A stretch of DNA of 64,000 nucleotides from Caldimonas caldifontis (GTDB taxonomy: Bacteria > Pseudomonadota > Gammaproteobacteria > Burkholderiales > Burkholderiaceae_C), in the NCBI RefSeq assembly GCF_002930615.1, contig NZ_PSNX01000006.1:1-64000 (forward strand), in the 5' to 3' direction. A model generated the notes under the pieces. That model ran no database searches and was not told the DNA's origin. It saw nothing but the letters and a program-made list of their open reading frames with translations. Every line of letters starts with the position of its first letter. Within the stretch, counting starts at the first letter, position 1. A program made the translations under genes and the position numbers. Below, piece by piece: positions 1-7,519 of this stretch.

Positions 1-75
1 TTCGAAAAGCTCGACATCATGTTCCTCGGCTTCATCACCTTCGTTCTCGTCGCTGATGGACTGCGGATGTGTTAA
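1..75 (+). pseudogene. C-terminal fragment of an IS transposase (cut by window edge)
   Basis: The window opens inside a reading frame that ends at 75. The visible residues begin FEKLDIMFLGFITF, which resembles the extreme C-terminus of DDE transposases of the IS4/IS5 type as I remember them. The rest of the gene lies outside the window, so it may be intact there; it is partial here. The unrelated, truncated frame that starts directly behind it fits an IS end at about 76-85. The family assignment is tentative because only 24 residues are visible. Confidence 0.4.
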
Positions 76-85
76 CAGGCCCTAG

Positions 86-319
86 CTTCGGCAGAAGCTT
101 GGCCTCAATGATGGCAGCAACAAACAGGCAAGCTGCCACGTCGTTCTCCCAACGCTGACGAATCGCTCGAACTGGATCGAGAAGAGGGTGAAATCCGTCA
201 TCGACTTCTCGACATCGAAGTACGAACTGACGCAGTCTCGGCATGAGACCGGTGAAGACCCGGAAGACGGGGTGCCCTACTACTACTACGCCAACTGCTT
301 GACCGTAGCGCGTCGCTGA
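86..319 (+). pseudogene. 3' remnant of an unrecognised gene, truncated at its left end
   Basis: An open frame of 77 codons runs from just after a stop (83-85) to a TGA at 317-319 and has no start codon at its left end. Its protein contains the stretches LPTLTNRSNWIEKRVKS and EDGVPYYYYANCLT. It looks like the C-terminal part of a larger protein, and its left border coincides with the end of the transposase frame at 1-75, so IS insertion or deletion is the simplest explanation. I do not recognise the family. Confidence 0.35.
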
Positions 320-414
320 GCGTGGCCACCACTACCCGCAAGCGCGCCGAAACACGTTACGCGAAGCCACCTCGATTCCTAGCATGACAAGCGTTTTTCA
401 TAGGAACGCTTGCC

Positions 415-642
415 ATGCACGAACTCGAACCCGTCTCCCTCTCTCCTGCTGCTGACCGGCCACGGCACGCGCACCAAGAGGTCGTTGATCTGCTTGCCGC
501 CGCACTCTTGCGGCTGCGCGGGCGGCACCAGCCACCATCTGAATCTTCAATCGCCGCCGACAGCGACGCGGTTGGCCTTGGCTTCGTCGGCCAGGAGCGC
601 GTGAATGCGAACCCCGATAACAACAACGGAGTTCGCCCATGA
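415..642 (+). CDS. small conserved protein upstream of the DUF2924/recombinase module
   Basis: A 75-residue protein whose stop overlaps the start of the DUF2924 gene (ATGA at 639-642), which argues for translation as the first gene of a four-gene unit. It has a hydrophobic helix-like stretch (VVDLLAAALLRLR) and a C-terminal part reading VGLGFVGQERVNANP. Comparable short proteins sit in front of DUF2924/serine-recombinase pairs in other proteobacteria, from memory of such loci. Function unknown; a role with the recombinase is inferred only from position. An alternative Met at 410 lies in another frame and is not used. Confidence 0.6.
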   Translation: MHELEPVSLSPAADRPRHAHQEVVDLLAAALLRLRGRHQPPSESSIAADSDAVGLGFVGQERVNANPDNNNGVRP

Positions 643-1112
643 CGGCACACGCAACCCCAGCCGACGCCACCACCATCGCCACCCGCATCGCCCAGCTCCC
701 GCACCTGCCGATGGACAGCCTCTGGGCGCTGTGGGACGAGCACTTCGATGAGCGCCCGAACCACCACCATCGCACCTGGCTGGAGAGCCGGCTCGCCTAC
801 AAGATCCAGGAGCGCGCCCTCGGCGGCTTGAAGCCCGCCACGCGCCGCAAGCTCGAAGAGATCGGCGAGACCGGCATCCTGCCCCGACAGCTGCGGCGCG
901 ATGCCAACCGCCTGCTGCCGGGCACCGTACTGACTCGGATGTACGACGACGTCGAGCACCGCGTCCTGGTACGCGGCCCCTTTGACTTCGACTACTGCGG
1001 TCAACGCTTCAAGAGCCTGTCCGCCGTCGCACGTCACATCACAGGCACCCACTGGTCGGGGCCAGTGTTCTTCGGACTGAAGTCCGGTGACAAGAAGAAG
1101 GAGCCGGCATGA
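639..1112 (+). CDS. DUF2924 domain protein, recombinase partner
   Basis: 157 residues. The central part (ALWDEHFDERPNHHHR, then LESRLAYKIQERALGGL around 40-70) and the C-terminal HITGTHWSGPVFFGL match my picture of the DUF2924 family, whose members are nearly always encoded next to a large serine recombinase. The gene overlaps its neighbours at both ends by ATGA junctions, so the unit is very likely translationally coupled. The basic region and the partner suggest DNA binding or a role in recombination directionality, but that is inference; no biochemical role is established for the family as far as I know. Confidence 0.8.
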   Translation: MTAHATPADATTIATRIAQLPHLPMDSLWALWDEHFDERPNHHHRTWLESRLAYKIQERALGGLKPATRRKLEEIGETGILPRQLRRDANRLLPGTVLTRMYDDVEHRVLVRGPFDFDYCGQRFKSLSAVARHITGTHWSGPVFFGLKSGDKKKEPA

Positions 1113-2527
1113 CGTCGAACCGAGTACCGCTGACGCCGGCAATCCCCATCACAGTGAAGAAGCGCTGCGCGGTCTACACGCGCAAGTCCACCGACGAAGG
1201 GCTCGACCAGGAGTACAACAGCCTCGAAGCGCAGCGCGACGCTGGGCTGGCCTACATCGCCAGCCAGCGTCACGAGGGGTGGATCGCCATCGATGACAGC
1301 TATGACGACGGCGGCTACTCGGGCGGCAACGTGGACCGCCCGGCGCTCAAGCGCCTGCTGGCAGACATCGAGGCCGGGCGGGTCGACATCATCGTCGTCT
1401 ACAAGATCGACCGCCTGACGCGCAGCCTTCCCGACTTCGCCAAGTTGGTGGAGGTGTTCGACCGCAACGGCGTCTCCTTCGTGTCGGTGACGCAGCAGTT
1501 CAACACCACGACATCGATGGGTCGGCTCACGCTGAACATCCTGCTGTCCTTCGCCCAATTCGAACGCGAGGTCACCGGCGAGCGCATCCGCGACAAGATC
1601 GCCGCCAGCAAGGCAAAGGGCATGTGGATGGGCGGAATGCCGCCGATGGGCTATGACGTCGTCGATCGCAAGCTCGTCGTCAACGAGCGCGAGGCCGCAC
1701 TCGTGCGTGACATCTTCCGGCGCTACGCCGAGCATGGCTCGGCTGCACGGCTGGTGCGGGAGATGGCGGTCGAGGGGCACACCACCAAGGCCTGGGTGAC
1801 CCAAGGCGGGCGCCGGCGCACGGGCCGACCCATCGACCAGCAGTTCATCTTCGCGCTGCTGCGCAACCGCATCTACCTGGGTGAGATCCGCAACCACGGC
1901 ACGTGGTATCCCGGCCAACACGAAGCGATCGTGCCGCAAGACCTGTGGGACGCCGCGCACGCGTTCATCGCGCGCCGCAAGCAGGCGCCGCGCGAGCACC
2001 GCGCCAAGCATCCGGCCCTGCTCGCGGGGCTGCTGTTCGCGCCCGATGGGCAGCGCATGCTGCACACCTTCGTCAAGAAGAAGAGCGGACGCACCTACCG
2101 CTACTACGTCCCCTACCTGCACAAGCGCCGCAACGCGGGCGCGAGCCTGGCGCCGGACGCCCCGGACGTCGGGCATCTGCCCGCGGCCGAGATCGAGAAC
2201 GCGGTGTTGACGCAGATCCACGCGGCGCTCTCGGCGCCGGAGGTGCTGATCGGCACCTGGCGGGCGTGCCAGCGCCACCCGGCCGGTGCTGCCCTCGATG
2301 AAGCGCAGGTGGTGGTGGCGATGCGACGCATCGGCGACGTGTGGGCGCAGTTGTTCCCGGCCGAGCAGCAACGCATCGCGCGGCTGCTGATCGAGCGGGT
2401 CCAACTGCATGAGCACGGACTCGACATCCTCTGGCGCGAGGACGGCTGGCTGGGATTGGGGCCCGAGATCGGCGCGCATCCGCTGGTCGAGGAATCCAGC
2501 GCACAGACCGAGGAAACACCGGCATGA
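1109..2527 (+). CDS. large serine recombinase (resolvase/invertase family)
   Basis: 472 residues. Residues about 12-160 form a resolvase catalytic domain: AVYTRKSTDE with the expected nucleophilic Ser, then VVYKIDRLTRS and FAQFEREVTGERIRDK. A Recombinase domain follows (KGMWMGGMPPMGYDVV, then FALLRNRIYLGEI). The family cuts and rejoins DNA through a phosphoserine link and serves as phage, ICE or IS607-like integrase. The usual CxxC zinc-ribbon cysteines expected around residues 290-340 are not seen (AGLLFAPDGQRMLHTF instead), a feature I associate with the DUF2924-linked branch. It is the only recombinase in the window and so the only candidate integrase for the prophage to its right, although the mer genes lie between them. 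Confidence 0.88.
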   Translation: MTSNRVPLTPAIPITVKKRCAVYTRKSTDEGLDQEYNSLEAQRDAGLAYIASQRHEGWIAIDDSYDDGGYSGGNVDRPALKRLLADIEAGRVDIIVVYKIDRLTRSLPDFAKLVEVFDRNGVSFVSVTQQFNTTTSMGRLTLNILLSFAQFEREVTGERIRDKIAASKAKGMWMGGMPPMGYDVVDRKLVVNEREAALVRDIFRRYAEHGSAARLVREMAVEGHTTKAWVTQGGRRRTGRPIDQQFIFALLRNRIYLGEIRNHGTWYPGQHEAIVPQDLWDAAHAFIARRKQAPREHRAKHPALLAGLLFAPDGQRMLHTFVKKKSGRTYRYYVPYLHKRRNAGASLAPDAPDVGHLPAAEIENAVLTQIHAALSAPEVLIGTWRACQRHPAGAALDEAQVVVAMRRIGDVWAQLFPAEQQRIARLLIERVQLHEHGLDILWREDGWLGLGPEIGAHPLVEESSAQTEETPA

Positions 2528-2991
2528 GCACCACGACGAACCCGCGCAAGCGCGCTATCCGCGTCGAGGTCGGAACCGATGCCCGCAGCTACGTCAGCGA
2601 TGGCCAGCGCGTCACGCTGGTGCCGCTGACGATCAAGCGCCGCCAGAACCGCAAGCTCCTGATCCCGCCGACGCCCGAGTCCGCCGCTGCGACCGCGGGC
2701 GGCCTGGATGCGCCGATGATCAAGACGCTCGGCAAGGCCTTCTACTGGAAGCGGCTGCTCGAGGAGGGGCGCTATCCCACGACGACCGACCTGGCCCGCG
2801 CCCTGAAGTTGGAGCCCGGCTGGGTGGCCGAGGTGCTGCGCCTGACCCTCTTGGCCCCCGACATCGTCGAGGCCATCCTGGACGGACGCCAGCCCCGGCA
2901 TCTGAATCTGCACACGCTGCGTGGCCGCCAAGACCTGCTGCCTCGCGACTGGGGCGAGCAGCGTCGGCTGCTGGGCTTTCCTTCAGCTTGA
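2524..2991 (+). CDS. HTH recombinase-associated protein (third gene of the module)
   Basis: 155 residues, starting in the ATGA overlap with the recombinase. The N-terminal 60 residues are basic (RRQNRKLL). Residues about 85-125 read as a ParB/KorB-like helix-turn-helix: TTTDLARALKLEPGWVAEVL followed by LTLLAPDIVEAILDGRQP. The gene completes the DUF2924-recombinase-HTH set and probably binds DNA to help recombination or regulate the unit. A broken relative with the same LAPDIVEA core lies at 57032-57238 on the other strand. The gene converges on the mer-side gene, with only 9 bases between the two stop codons. Confidence 0.7.
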   Translation: MSTTTNPRKRAIRVEVGTDARSYVSDGQRVTLVPLTIKRRQNRKLLIPPTPESAAATAGGLDAPMIKTLGKAFYWKRLLEEGRYPTTTDLARALKLEPGWVAEVLRLTLLAPDIVEAILDGRQPRHLNLHTLRGRQDLLPRDWGEQRRLLGFPSA

Positions 2992-3000
2992 GACTGGCGC

Positions 3001-3222
3001 TCAGCTGGCGCAACAACTACCTCTGCCACGCTCCTGGATTGGTGGGCACGGCACAGTGCCGTAGGAGCAATAGACGCAGCAGTCCCCGGGCTTGGGCTTG
3101 AGTATGGCGTGGCAGGCCTCGCACTCATAGAACCACTGGCAGGCATCGGTAGGCATGGTCTCGGTCTTGGTGTGACCGCACTCCGGACAAGTCAACGTCG
3201 ATTCCAGAACGACGGCAGTCAC
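3001..3222 (-). CDS. mer-associated Cys-rich protein (GDCC-motif)
   Basis: 73 residues with many cysteines: CPEC near the N-terminus, CEAC in the middle, and the signature GDCCVYCSYGTVPCPPIQ near residues 46-63, ending in CC. Small proteins with this signature occur downstream of merT and merP in compact mercury loci. They presumably bind Hg(II) or another thiophilic metal, though I know of no demonstrated reaction. Its start overlaps the merP stop (ATGA at 3219-3222), so it is the third gene of the merT-merP unit. It ends 9 bases from the convergent recombinase module, so no room remains for merA. Confidence 0.78.
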   Translation of the reverse strand: MTAVVLESTLTCPECGHTKTETMPTDACQWFYECEACHAILKPKPGDCCVYCSYGTVPCPPIQERGRGSCCAS

Positions 3223-3512
3223 TTCACGCTCCCGACCACCGTCGAGGGGTAGCCAGCATCCTGGGTCGCCCGCGTCAGCGCCTCTACATTCGCCCGCGCG
3301 TCGTCGAACGTCACGGTCGCCTGTCGTTTGTCGAGGTTCACGTCCGTCTTGGCCACGCCCGGCACCTTGCCGAGCGCCTTCTTGACCGTAATCGGGCAGG
3401 CGGCGCAGTTCATGCCCGGCACTGACAGGGTGACGGTCTTTGTCGCGGCGATGACTGGCACGCTCACGATCAGGGCGAGCGTCAGCATCGGAAAACCAAG
3501 CAATCTCTTCAT
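3219..3512 (-). CDS. merP: MerP periplasmic mercury-binding protein
   Basis: 97 residues. An N-terminal signal peptide (MKRLLGFPMLTLALIVS, cleavage probably after VIAA) is followed by one heavy-metal-associated domain with GMNCAAC at 33-39; Cys36 and Cys39 would hold Hg(II). MerP passes Hg(II) to MerT at the inner membrane. The start at 3512 is chosen because it opens the signal peptide; the same frame stays open further upstream across merT but gives no sensible protein. Cotranscribed with merT (11-base gap) and coupled to the Cys-rich gene downstream. Confidence 0.93.
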   Translation of the reverse strand: MKRLLGFPMLTLALIVSVPVIAATKTVTLSVPGMNCAACPITVKKALGKVPGVAKTDVNLDKRQATVTFDDARANVEALTRATQDAGYPSTVVGSVK

Positions 3513-3523
3513 AAAACCTCCGT

Positions 3524-3898
3524 TCAGTAAAACCAGGGCGCGACCAGCGGGAAGCCGAGCGCCACGATCACCAGGGCGACCACGATCCCGAACAGCAGCT
3601 CGTAGCCGCGCCGAACCGACGGCACCGCGCAGGCCTGTCCGGGTTCGCACGCCGGGGCTTTCGCCCATATGCGTCGCCCGGCGAGGAACAACGCGACGAG
3701 GGCCGCGCCGATGAAGATCGGGCGGTAGGGTTCGAGGGCCGTCAGGTTGCTGATCCATGCCCCTGAGAAGCCCAGCGTGATCAGCACCAATGGCCCGAGG
3801 CAGCAGGTCGATGCGAGGATGGCCGAGACGAATCCGGCCGCGAGCGCCGCACGGCCGCCTCCGGTACTGCCTTGCGCAGTTGGGGTGTCTGGTTTCAT
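3524..3898 (-). CDS. merT: MerT mercuric transport protein
   Basis: 124 residues, the usual MerT size, with three hydrophobic segments (about 17-38, 48-75 with an [13 protein letters not shown] core, 97-122). The Cys32-Cys33 pair in the first membrane helix (LASTCCLGP) and the cytoplasmic-loop pair in ACEPGQAC are the residues that relay Hg(II) from MerP inward. It is the first gene of the operon, transcribed leftward from the MerR-controlled promoter at 3905-3935. Without merA in the window, imported Hg(II) would have no reductase nearby. Confidence 0.93.
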   Translation of the reverse strand: MKPDTPTAQGSTGGGRAALAAGFVSAILASTCCLGPLVLITLGFSGAWISNLTALEPYRPIFIGAALVALFLAGRRIWAKAPACEPGQACAVPSVRRGYELLFGIVVALVIVALGFPLVAPWFY

Positions 3899-3904
3899 GG
3901 AGTA

Positions 3905-3935
3905 AGCTTACTTCCGTACTTAAGTACGGAGTCAA
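3905..3935 (-). promoter_or_regulatory. merT promoter with MerR operator (19-bp spacer)
   Basis: Read on the minus strand, a -35 TTGACT (3930-3935) and a -10 TAAGCT (3905-3910) are separated by 19 bases. Between them lies the perfect palindrome CCGTACTTAAGTACGG (3914-3929). The over-long spacer with a central dyad is the hallmark of MerR-activated promoters, and the sequence is close to the known Tn501/Tn21 mer operator. The same dyad would allow MerR to repress its own divergent gene. Confidence 0.92.
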
Positions 3936-3939
3936 GACC

Positions 3940-4353
3940 ATGAACAGCACGCCCGAGATCGAGGCGATGACGATCGGCGCGCTGGCGCGCGCGGCTGGCG
4001 TCAATGTCGAAACCATCCGCTTCTACCAGCGCAAGGGGCTGTTGCCCGAACCAGATCGGCCGCAGGGAAGTATCCGCCGTTACGGCGCCGACGAGCTTGG
4101 CCGCGTCCGCTTCATCAAGTCGGCACAGCGGCTGGGCTTCAGTCTCGACGAGGTGTCCGAACTGCTCAAGCTCGAGGACGGATCGCACTGCGCCGAGGCG
4201 CGTGCGCAGGCTCAGCGCAAACTCGTTGACGTTCGCGAACGACTGGCTGACCTGCAGCGCATCGAAGCGGCGCTGTCCGAGCTCGTGCAGCGCTGCAATG
4301 CCATTCGCGGCCGGGTGCGCTGCCCCTTGATCGCCGCCTTGCAGGCGGAGTGA
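3940..4353 (+). CDS. merR: MerR mercury-responsive regulator
   Basis: 137 residues. The N-terminal winged HTH ([20 protein letters not shown]) and coiled-coil dimerisation helix are typical. The Hg(II)-binding cysteines are present at 84, 119 and 128, the spacing of classical MerR (C82/C117/C126). It is divergent from merT and starts 41 bases from it, across the operator. The ATG at 3940 is preferred to upstream starts because they would run through the operator. A strong terminator follows at 4387. Confidence 0.94.
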   Translation: MNSTPEIEAMTIGALARAAGVNVETIRFYQRKGLLPEPDRPQGSIRRYGADELGRVRFIKSAQRLGFSLDEVSELLKLEDGSHCAEARAQAQRKLVDVRERLADLQRIEAALSELVQRCNAIRGRVRCPLIAALQAE

Positions 4354-4386
4354 CGCACAGCCGTCCTTGACTGATCCTCGACCATG

Positions 4387-4412
4387 ACGGCGGGCCTTGT
4401 GCCCGCCGTTTT
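4387..4412 (+). terminator. Rho-independent terminator behind merR
   Basis: Stem ACGGCGGGC (4387-4395), loop CTTGT, returning stem GCCCGCCGT (4401-4409), then a short T run. It separates the mer locus from the phage early region. Confidence 0.8.
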
Positions 4413-4423
4413 CGTATCGGCGA

Positions 4424-4484
4424 GAACTTTGGCGAACCCGAAGTTCCCGCGTGGTTCGCCATTCGGTCCCTCCAAGGTTCGCCA
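4424..4484. promoter_or_regulatory. cluster of repeated half-sites in front of the phage early genes
   Basis: The nonamer GGTTCGCCA occurs at 4453-4461 and 4476-4484, and its inverse TGGCGAACC at 4430-4438. A second dyad, GAACTT (4424-4429) with AAGTTC (4441-4446), overlaps the first. Such clustering in the 180-bp gap before the first early gene suggests an operator for a repressor or HTH protein. Which protein binds is not known; the HTH protein at 4536 is the nearest candidate. Confidence 0.45.
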
Positions 4485-4535
4485 CCCGAAGCCTGCAATG
4501 ACACCTGTTCCTCAACAGCGTCATAGGAGGCTTCC

Positions 4536-4799
4536 ATGCCGACAACGGCAAGCACCATCCCCCGGTCGCCGGTCGATGCGATCAACAGCCTGTCTCCCGG
4601 CGACCGTCGGGTCCTCAACGAGAACGAGCTCGCGCAGCGCTGGGGCCTGAGCCCCAAGACCCTGCAGCGCTGGCGCAGCGAAGGGCGGGGCCCGCGCTAC
4701 CTGAAGCTGTCCAAGCGCGTCAGCTACCCCCTGGAGTCGGTCATCGAGTTCGAGCGTGGCGCCCTGCACGACTCGACCTCCGAGCGCGCGGCGCGCTGA
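4536..4799 (+). CDS. small HTH protein (AlpA/excisionase-like)
   Basis: 87 residues. The core LNENELAQRWGLSPKTLQRW with GPRYLKLSKRVSYPLESVIEF is the winged HTH of the AlpA/Xis/MerR-like group (helix_turn_helix_17), which binds DNA as an excisionase or early regulator. A good ribosome site (AGGAGG about 10 bases upstream) supports the ATG at 4536. It is the first gene of the phage early unit and is followed 10 bases later by the next gene. It may bind the repeats at 4424-4484; that is inference. Confidence 0.7.
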   Translation: MPTTASTIPRSPVDAINSLSPGDRRVLNENELAQRWGLSPKTLQRWRSEGRGPRYLKLSKRVSYPLESVIEFERGALHDSTSERAAR

Positions 4800-4809
4800 A
4801 GGGGGTGCG

Positions 4810-5289
4810 ATGAGCGATTTGACCCTCTACCCCGCCGACATCGCCGCGATGTCCGTCGGCCAGCTCGCCGCGCTTCCGCCCGCCCAGAAGGCGGAGATCA
4901 GCCGCCACCTGGACGAAGCGCTCGCCTGGCTCAAACAAGCCCGCGCCAAGTTCGACGCCGCGCTGGAGGCCGCCTACGGCGAGCAGGCCCGTGCTGCCCG
5001 CCTCGAGGCGGGCAAGGACTTCGGCGTCGTGCACCTGAAGGACGGGCTGCTTCGCGTGACGGTCGAGGTCCCGAAGCGCGTCTCCTGGGACCAGGCGCAA
5101 CTGGCCGCCATCGCCCGGCGCATCGCCGCCGCCGGCGAGAAGGTCGAGGACTACCTCGACGTCGAGTACTCCGTCTCGGAATCGCGCTTCTCCAACTGGC
5201 CGCCGGCACTGCGCGCCGGGTTCGAGGCCGCCCGCACCGTCAAGCCCGGCAAGCCGACGTTTCGGCTGACCTTGACCTCGGAGGACTGA
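4810..5289 (+). CDS. phage early protein of unknown function
   Basis: 159 residues. The N-terminal half is Ala- and Lys-rich and probably helical (QKAEISRHLDEALAWLKQAR). The C-terminal half (VVHLKDGLLRVTVEVPKRV, then VEYSVSESRFSNWPPALR) looks globular. No family recognised beyond similarity to uncharacterised early proteins of siphoviruses. The ATG at 4810 follows AAGGGGG; it is 10 bases behind the HTH gene and 3 bases in front of the antirepressor gene. Confidence 0.7.
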   Translation: MSDLTLYPADIAAMSVGQLAALPPAQKAEISRHLDEALAWLKQARAKFDAALEAAYGEQARAARLEAGKDFGVVHLKDGLLRVTVEVPKRVSWDQAQLAAIARRIAAAGEKVEDYLDVEYSVSESRFSNWPPALRAGFEAARTVKPGKPTFRLTLTSED

Positions 5290-5292
5290 CCC

Positions 5293-6060
5293 ATGCCCAC
5301 CGAACTCATCCCGTTCGATTTCGAAGGCCGGCCGGTCCGCGTGGTCACCGACGCCCAAGGTGAGCCCTGGTTCGTCGCGGCCGATGTGTGTGCGGCCCTG
5401 CACCTGCCCGAGACCCACAAGGCAGTGGCCCGGCTGGACGACGACGAAAAGGCCCGGAATTCAATTCCGACCCCTGGCGGCGAGCAGGAGATGACCGTCG
5501 TCAACGAGCCCGGGCTGTACAGCCTGGTCCTCGGCAGCCGGAAGCCCGAGGCCAAGCGCTTCAAGCGCTGGGTGACCCACGAGGTGCTGCCGGCGATCCG
5601 CAAGACGGGTCGCTACGTGCTGTCCGGAACACCGGCCCTGCCTGCCCCGACCCAAGACCGTGTGTGCTCGATCCTGCTGATCGGCGAGGCCGTGGCCAAG
5701 GTACCGGGGGTCAAACCCGGCATCGCGATGGCGGCCACGCTCACCTGCATCCAGGAGAACACGGGCCTGGCGGTCGAGACGCTGCGCCGCGCCCTTCCTG
5801 CCAGGGACACCGCCGCGAACGAGGCGATCTGCTCCCTCAACGCCACCCAGCTCGGCAGGCTGCTCGGCCTGTCGGCCAAGGCCACCAACCAGCGCCTGGC
5901 CCGCCACGGCCTGCAGTTCCGCAACGAGCGCGACGAGTGGGAGCTGACCGAGGCCGGCGAGGCCTGGGCCGAAGCCATGCCGTACTCGCGCAACGGGCAC
6001 AGCGGCTACCAGATCCTCTGGAACCCGGCGGTCGCGGAGCGGCTGAAGGAGGTGGCGTGA
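5293..6060 (+). CDS. Bro-N domain phage antirepressor
   Basis: 255 residues. Residues 1-110 form a BRO family N-terminal DNA-binding domain: PWFVAADVCAALHLPETHKA, then EPGLYSLVLGSRKPEAKRFK and VLPAIRKTGRY. The C-terminal half is different (VETLRRALPARDTAANEAI, LGRLLGLSAKATNQRLARHG), an HTH-like region that may give target specificity. Bro-N proteins in prophages usually relieve repression or control early transcription. The stop overlaps the next start (TGATG at 6058-6062). No CI-type repressor lies beside it, so what it antagonises is unknown. Confidence 0.8.
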   Translation: MPTELIPFDFEGRPVRVVTDAQGEPWFVAADVCAALHLPETHKAVARLDDDEKARNSIPTPGGEQEMTVVNEPGLYSLVLGSRKPEAKRFKRWVTHEVLPAIRKTGRYVLSGTPALPAPTQDRVCSILLIGEAVAKVPGVKPGIAMAATLTCIQENTGLAVETLRRALPARDTAANEAICSLNATQLGRLLGLSAKATNQRLARHGLQFRNERDEWELTEAGEAWAEAMPYSRNGHSGYQILWNPAVAERLKEVA

Positions 6061-6878
6061 TGGCCCTCCCCATCATCACCGCCGACCAGCGGCTGCGCGA
6101 GAAGCAGGGCGTGAAGCTCGTGCTTCTAGGCAAGAGCGGCATCGGCAAGACCAGCCAGCTCAAGACGCTGCCGGAAGGATCGACCCTGTTCGTCGACCTC
6201 GAGGCTGGCGACTTGGCCGTCAAGGACTGGCGCGGCGACTGCGTGCGCCCGAGCACCTGGCCGGAGTTCCGCGATCTCGTGGTGTTCCTCGCCGGCCCGA
6301 ACCCGGCGCTGCCCGCCGACGCGCCGTTCTCCGAGGCGCACTACCGGCATGTGTGCGAGCGCTACGGCGATCCCGGTCAACTCGCCAAGTACGACACCTA
6401 CTTCGTCGACTCGATCACGGTACTCGCGCGCCTGGCGCTCGTCTGGGCCAAGACCCAGCCGCAGGCCTACAGCGAGCGCACCGGCAAGCCCGACACCCGG
6501 GGCGCCTACGGCCTGCTCGGCTCGGAACTCATCGGGGCGCTGACCCACCTGCAGCACGCGCGCGGCAAGCACGTGGTGTTCGTGGCCATCCTCGACGAGC
6601 GCCTGGACGACTTCAACCGCAAGGTCTTCGTGCCGCAGATCGAGGGCGCCAAGACCGCGGCGGAACTGCCCGGCATCGTCGATGAAGTCGTCACCTTGGC
6701 CGAGATCAAGGCCGAGGACGGCTCGTCCTACCGCGCCTTCGTCTGCCACACGGTGAACCCCTACGGCGTCCCGGCCAAGGACCGCTCCGGCCAGCTCGAG
6801 TTGCTGGAGCCGCCGAACCTGCGCGCGCTGATCGACAAGTGCGCCGCCGCCACTCGAATCCCGACATCCAAGGAGTAA
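6060..6878 (+). CDS. Sak4-like phage AAA ATPase (RecA-core)
   Basis: 272 residues. Walker A GKSGIGKT at 24-31 is followed by a sensor-like LFVDLEAGD. A probable Walker B region is YDTYFVDSITVL near residue 120. The size, the single RecA-like core and the partners (a possible ssDNA-binding protein next, a Cas4-like nuclease nearby) fit the Sak4 group of phage ATPases that promote single-strand annealing. Other phage NTP-binding proteins of similar size cannot be excluded. Translation is probably coupled to the Bro-N gene. Confidence 0.75.
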   Translation: MALPIITADQRLREKQGVKLVLLGKSGIGKTSQLKTLPEGSTLFVDLEAGDLAVKDWRGDCVRPSTWPEFRDLVVFLAGPNPALPADAPFSEAHYRHVCERYGDPGQLAKYDTYFVDSITVLARLALVWAKTQPQAYSERTGKPDTRGAYGLLGSELIGALTHLQHARGKHVVFVAILDERLDDFNRKVFVPQIEGAKTAAELPGIVDEVVTLAEIKAEDGSSYRAFVCHTVNPYGVPAKDRSGQLELLEPPNLRALIDKCAAATRIPTSKE

Positions 6879-6881
6879 ACC

Positions 6882-7508
6882 ATGACCGCCTGGAACGATT
6901 TCAACGACGCCGAACAGCAGCCCAGCTTCGACCTCATCCCCAAGGGCACGCTCGCCCGCGTGCGCATGACCCTCAAGCCCGGGGGCTTTGATGACCCGGC
7001 CCAGGGCTGGACCGGGGGCTACGCCACGCAAAGCTTCGAGACCGGCTCGGTCTATCTCGCGGCCGAGTTCGTGGTGCTGGAGGGCGAGTACGCCCGGCGC
7101 AAGCTCTGGAGCAACATCGGCCTGCATTCCCCGAAGGGCCCGGCCTGGGGCCAGATGGGCCGCAGCTTCGTGCGCGCGATCCTCAACAGCGCCCGCAACG
7201 TCCATCCCCAGGACAACGGGCCGCAGGCCGCCGCCGCGCGGCGCATCCAGGGCTTCCACGAGCTCGACGGCATCGAGTTCCTCGCCCGCATCGACATCGA
7301 GAAGGACGGCCGCGGCGACTTGAAGAACGTCATCAAGAGCGCCGTCGAGCCCGACCACCCGGACTACGCCCGCCTGATGGGACTGCCGCCCAAAGCGTCG
7401 GGCACCGGCCACTCCGGCGCGCCGGCGGCGGCGACTCCGCCCCGTGCGATGCCGCCGGCCGCCCCGCAACGCCCCGCCGTGCCGGGCAAGCCGGCCTGGG
7501 CGCAGTGA
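6882..7508 (+). CDS. phage protein next to the Sak4 ATPase, possible ssDNA-binding role
   Basis: 208 residues. Residues 1-150 form a beta-rich-looking domain (FDLIPKGTLARVRMTLKPGG, VYLAAEFVVLEGEYARRKLW, LDGIEFLARIDIEKD). A Pro/Ala-rich tail ends PGKPAWAQ. An OB-like body with a disordered tail is the pattern of phage single-strand-binding proteins, and the gene is 3 bases behind the Sak4-like ATPase, where such proteins are common. The identification rests on architecture and position, not on a motif. Confidence 0.5.
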   Translation: MTAWNDFNDAEQQPSFDLIPKGTLARVRMTLKPGGFDDPAQGWTGGYATQSFETGSVYLAAEFVVLEGEYARRKLWSNIGLHSPKGPAWGQMGRSFVRAILNSARNVHPQDNGPQAAAARRIQGFHELDGIEFLARIDIEKDGRGDLKNVIKSAVEPDHPDYARLMGLPPKASGTGHSGAPAAATPPRAMPPAAPQRPAVPGKPAWAQ

Positions 7509-7519
7509 GAGGAGGGCCG

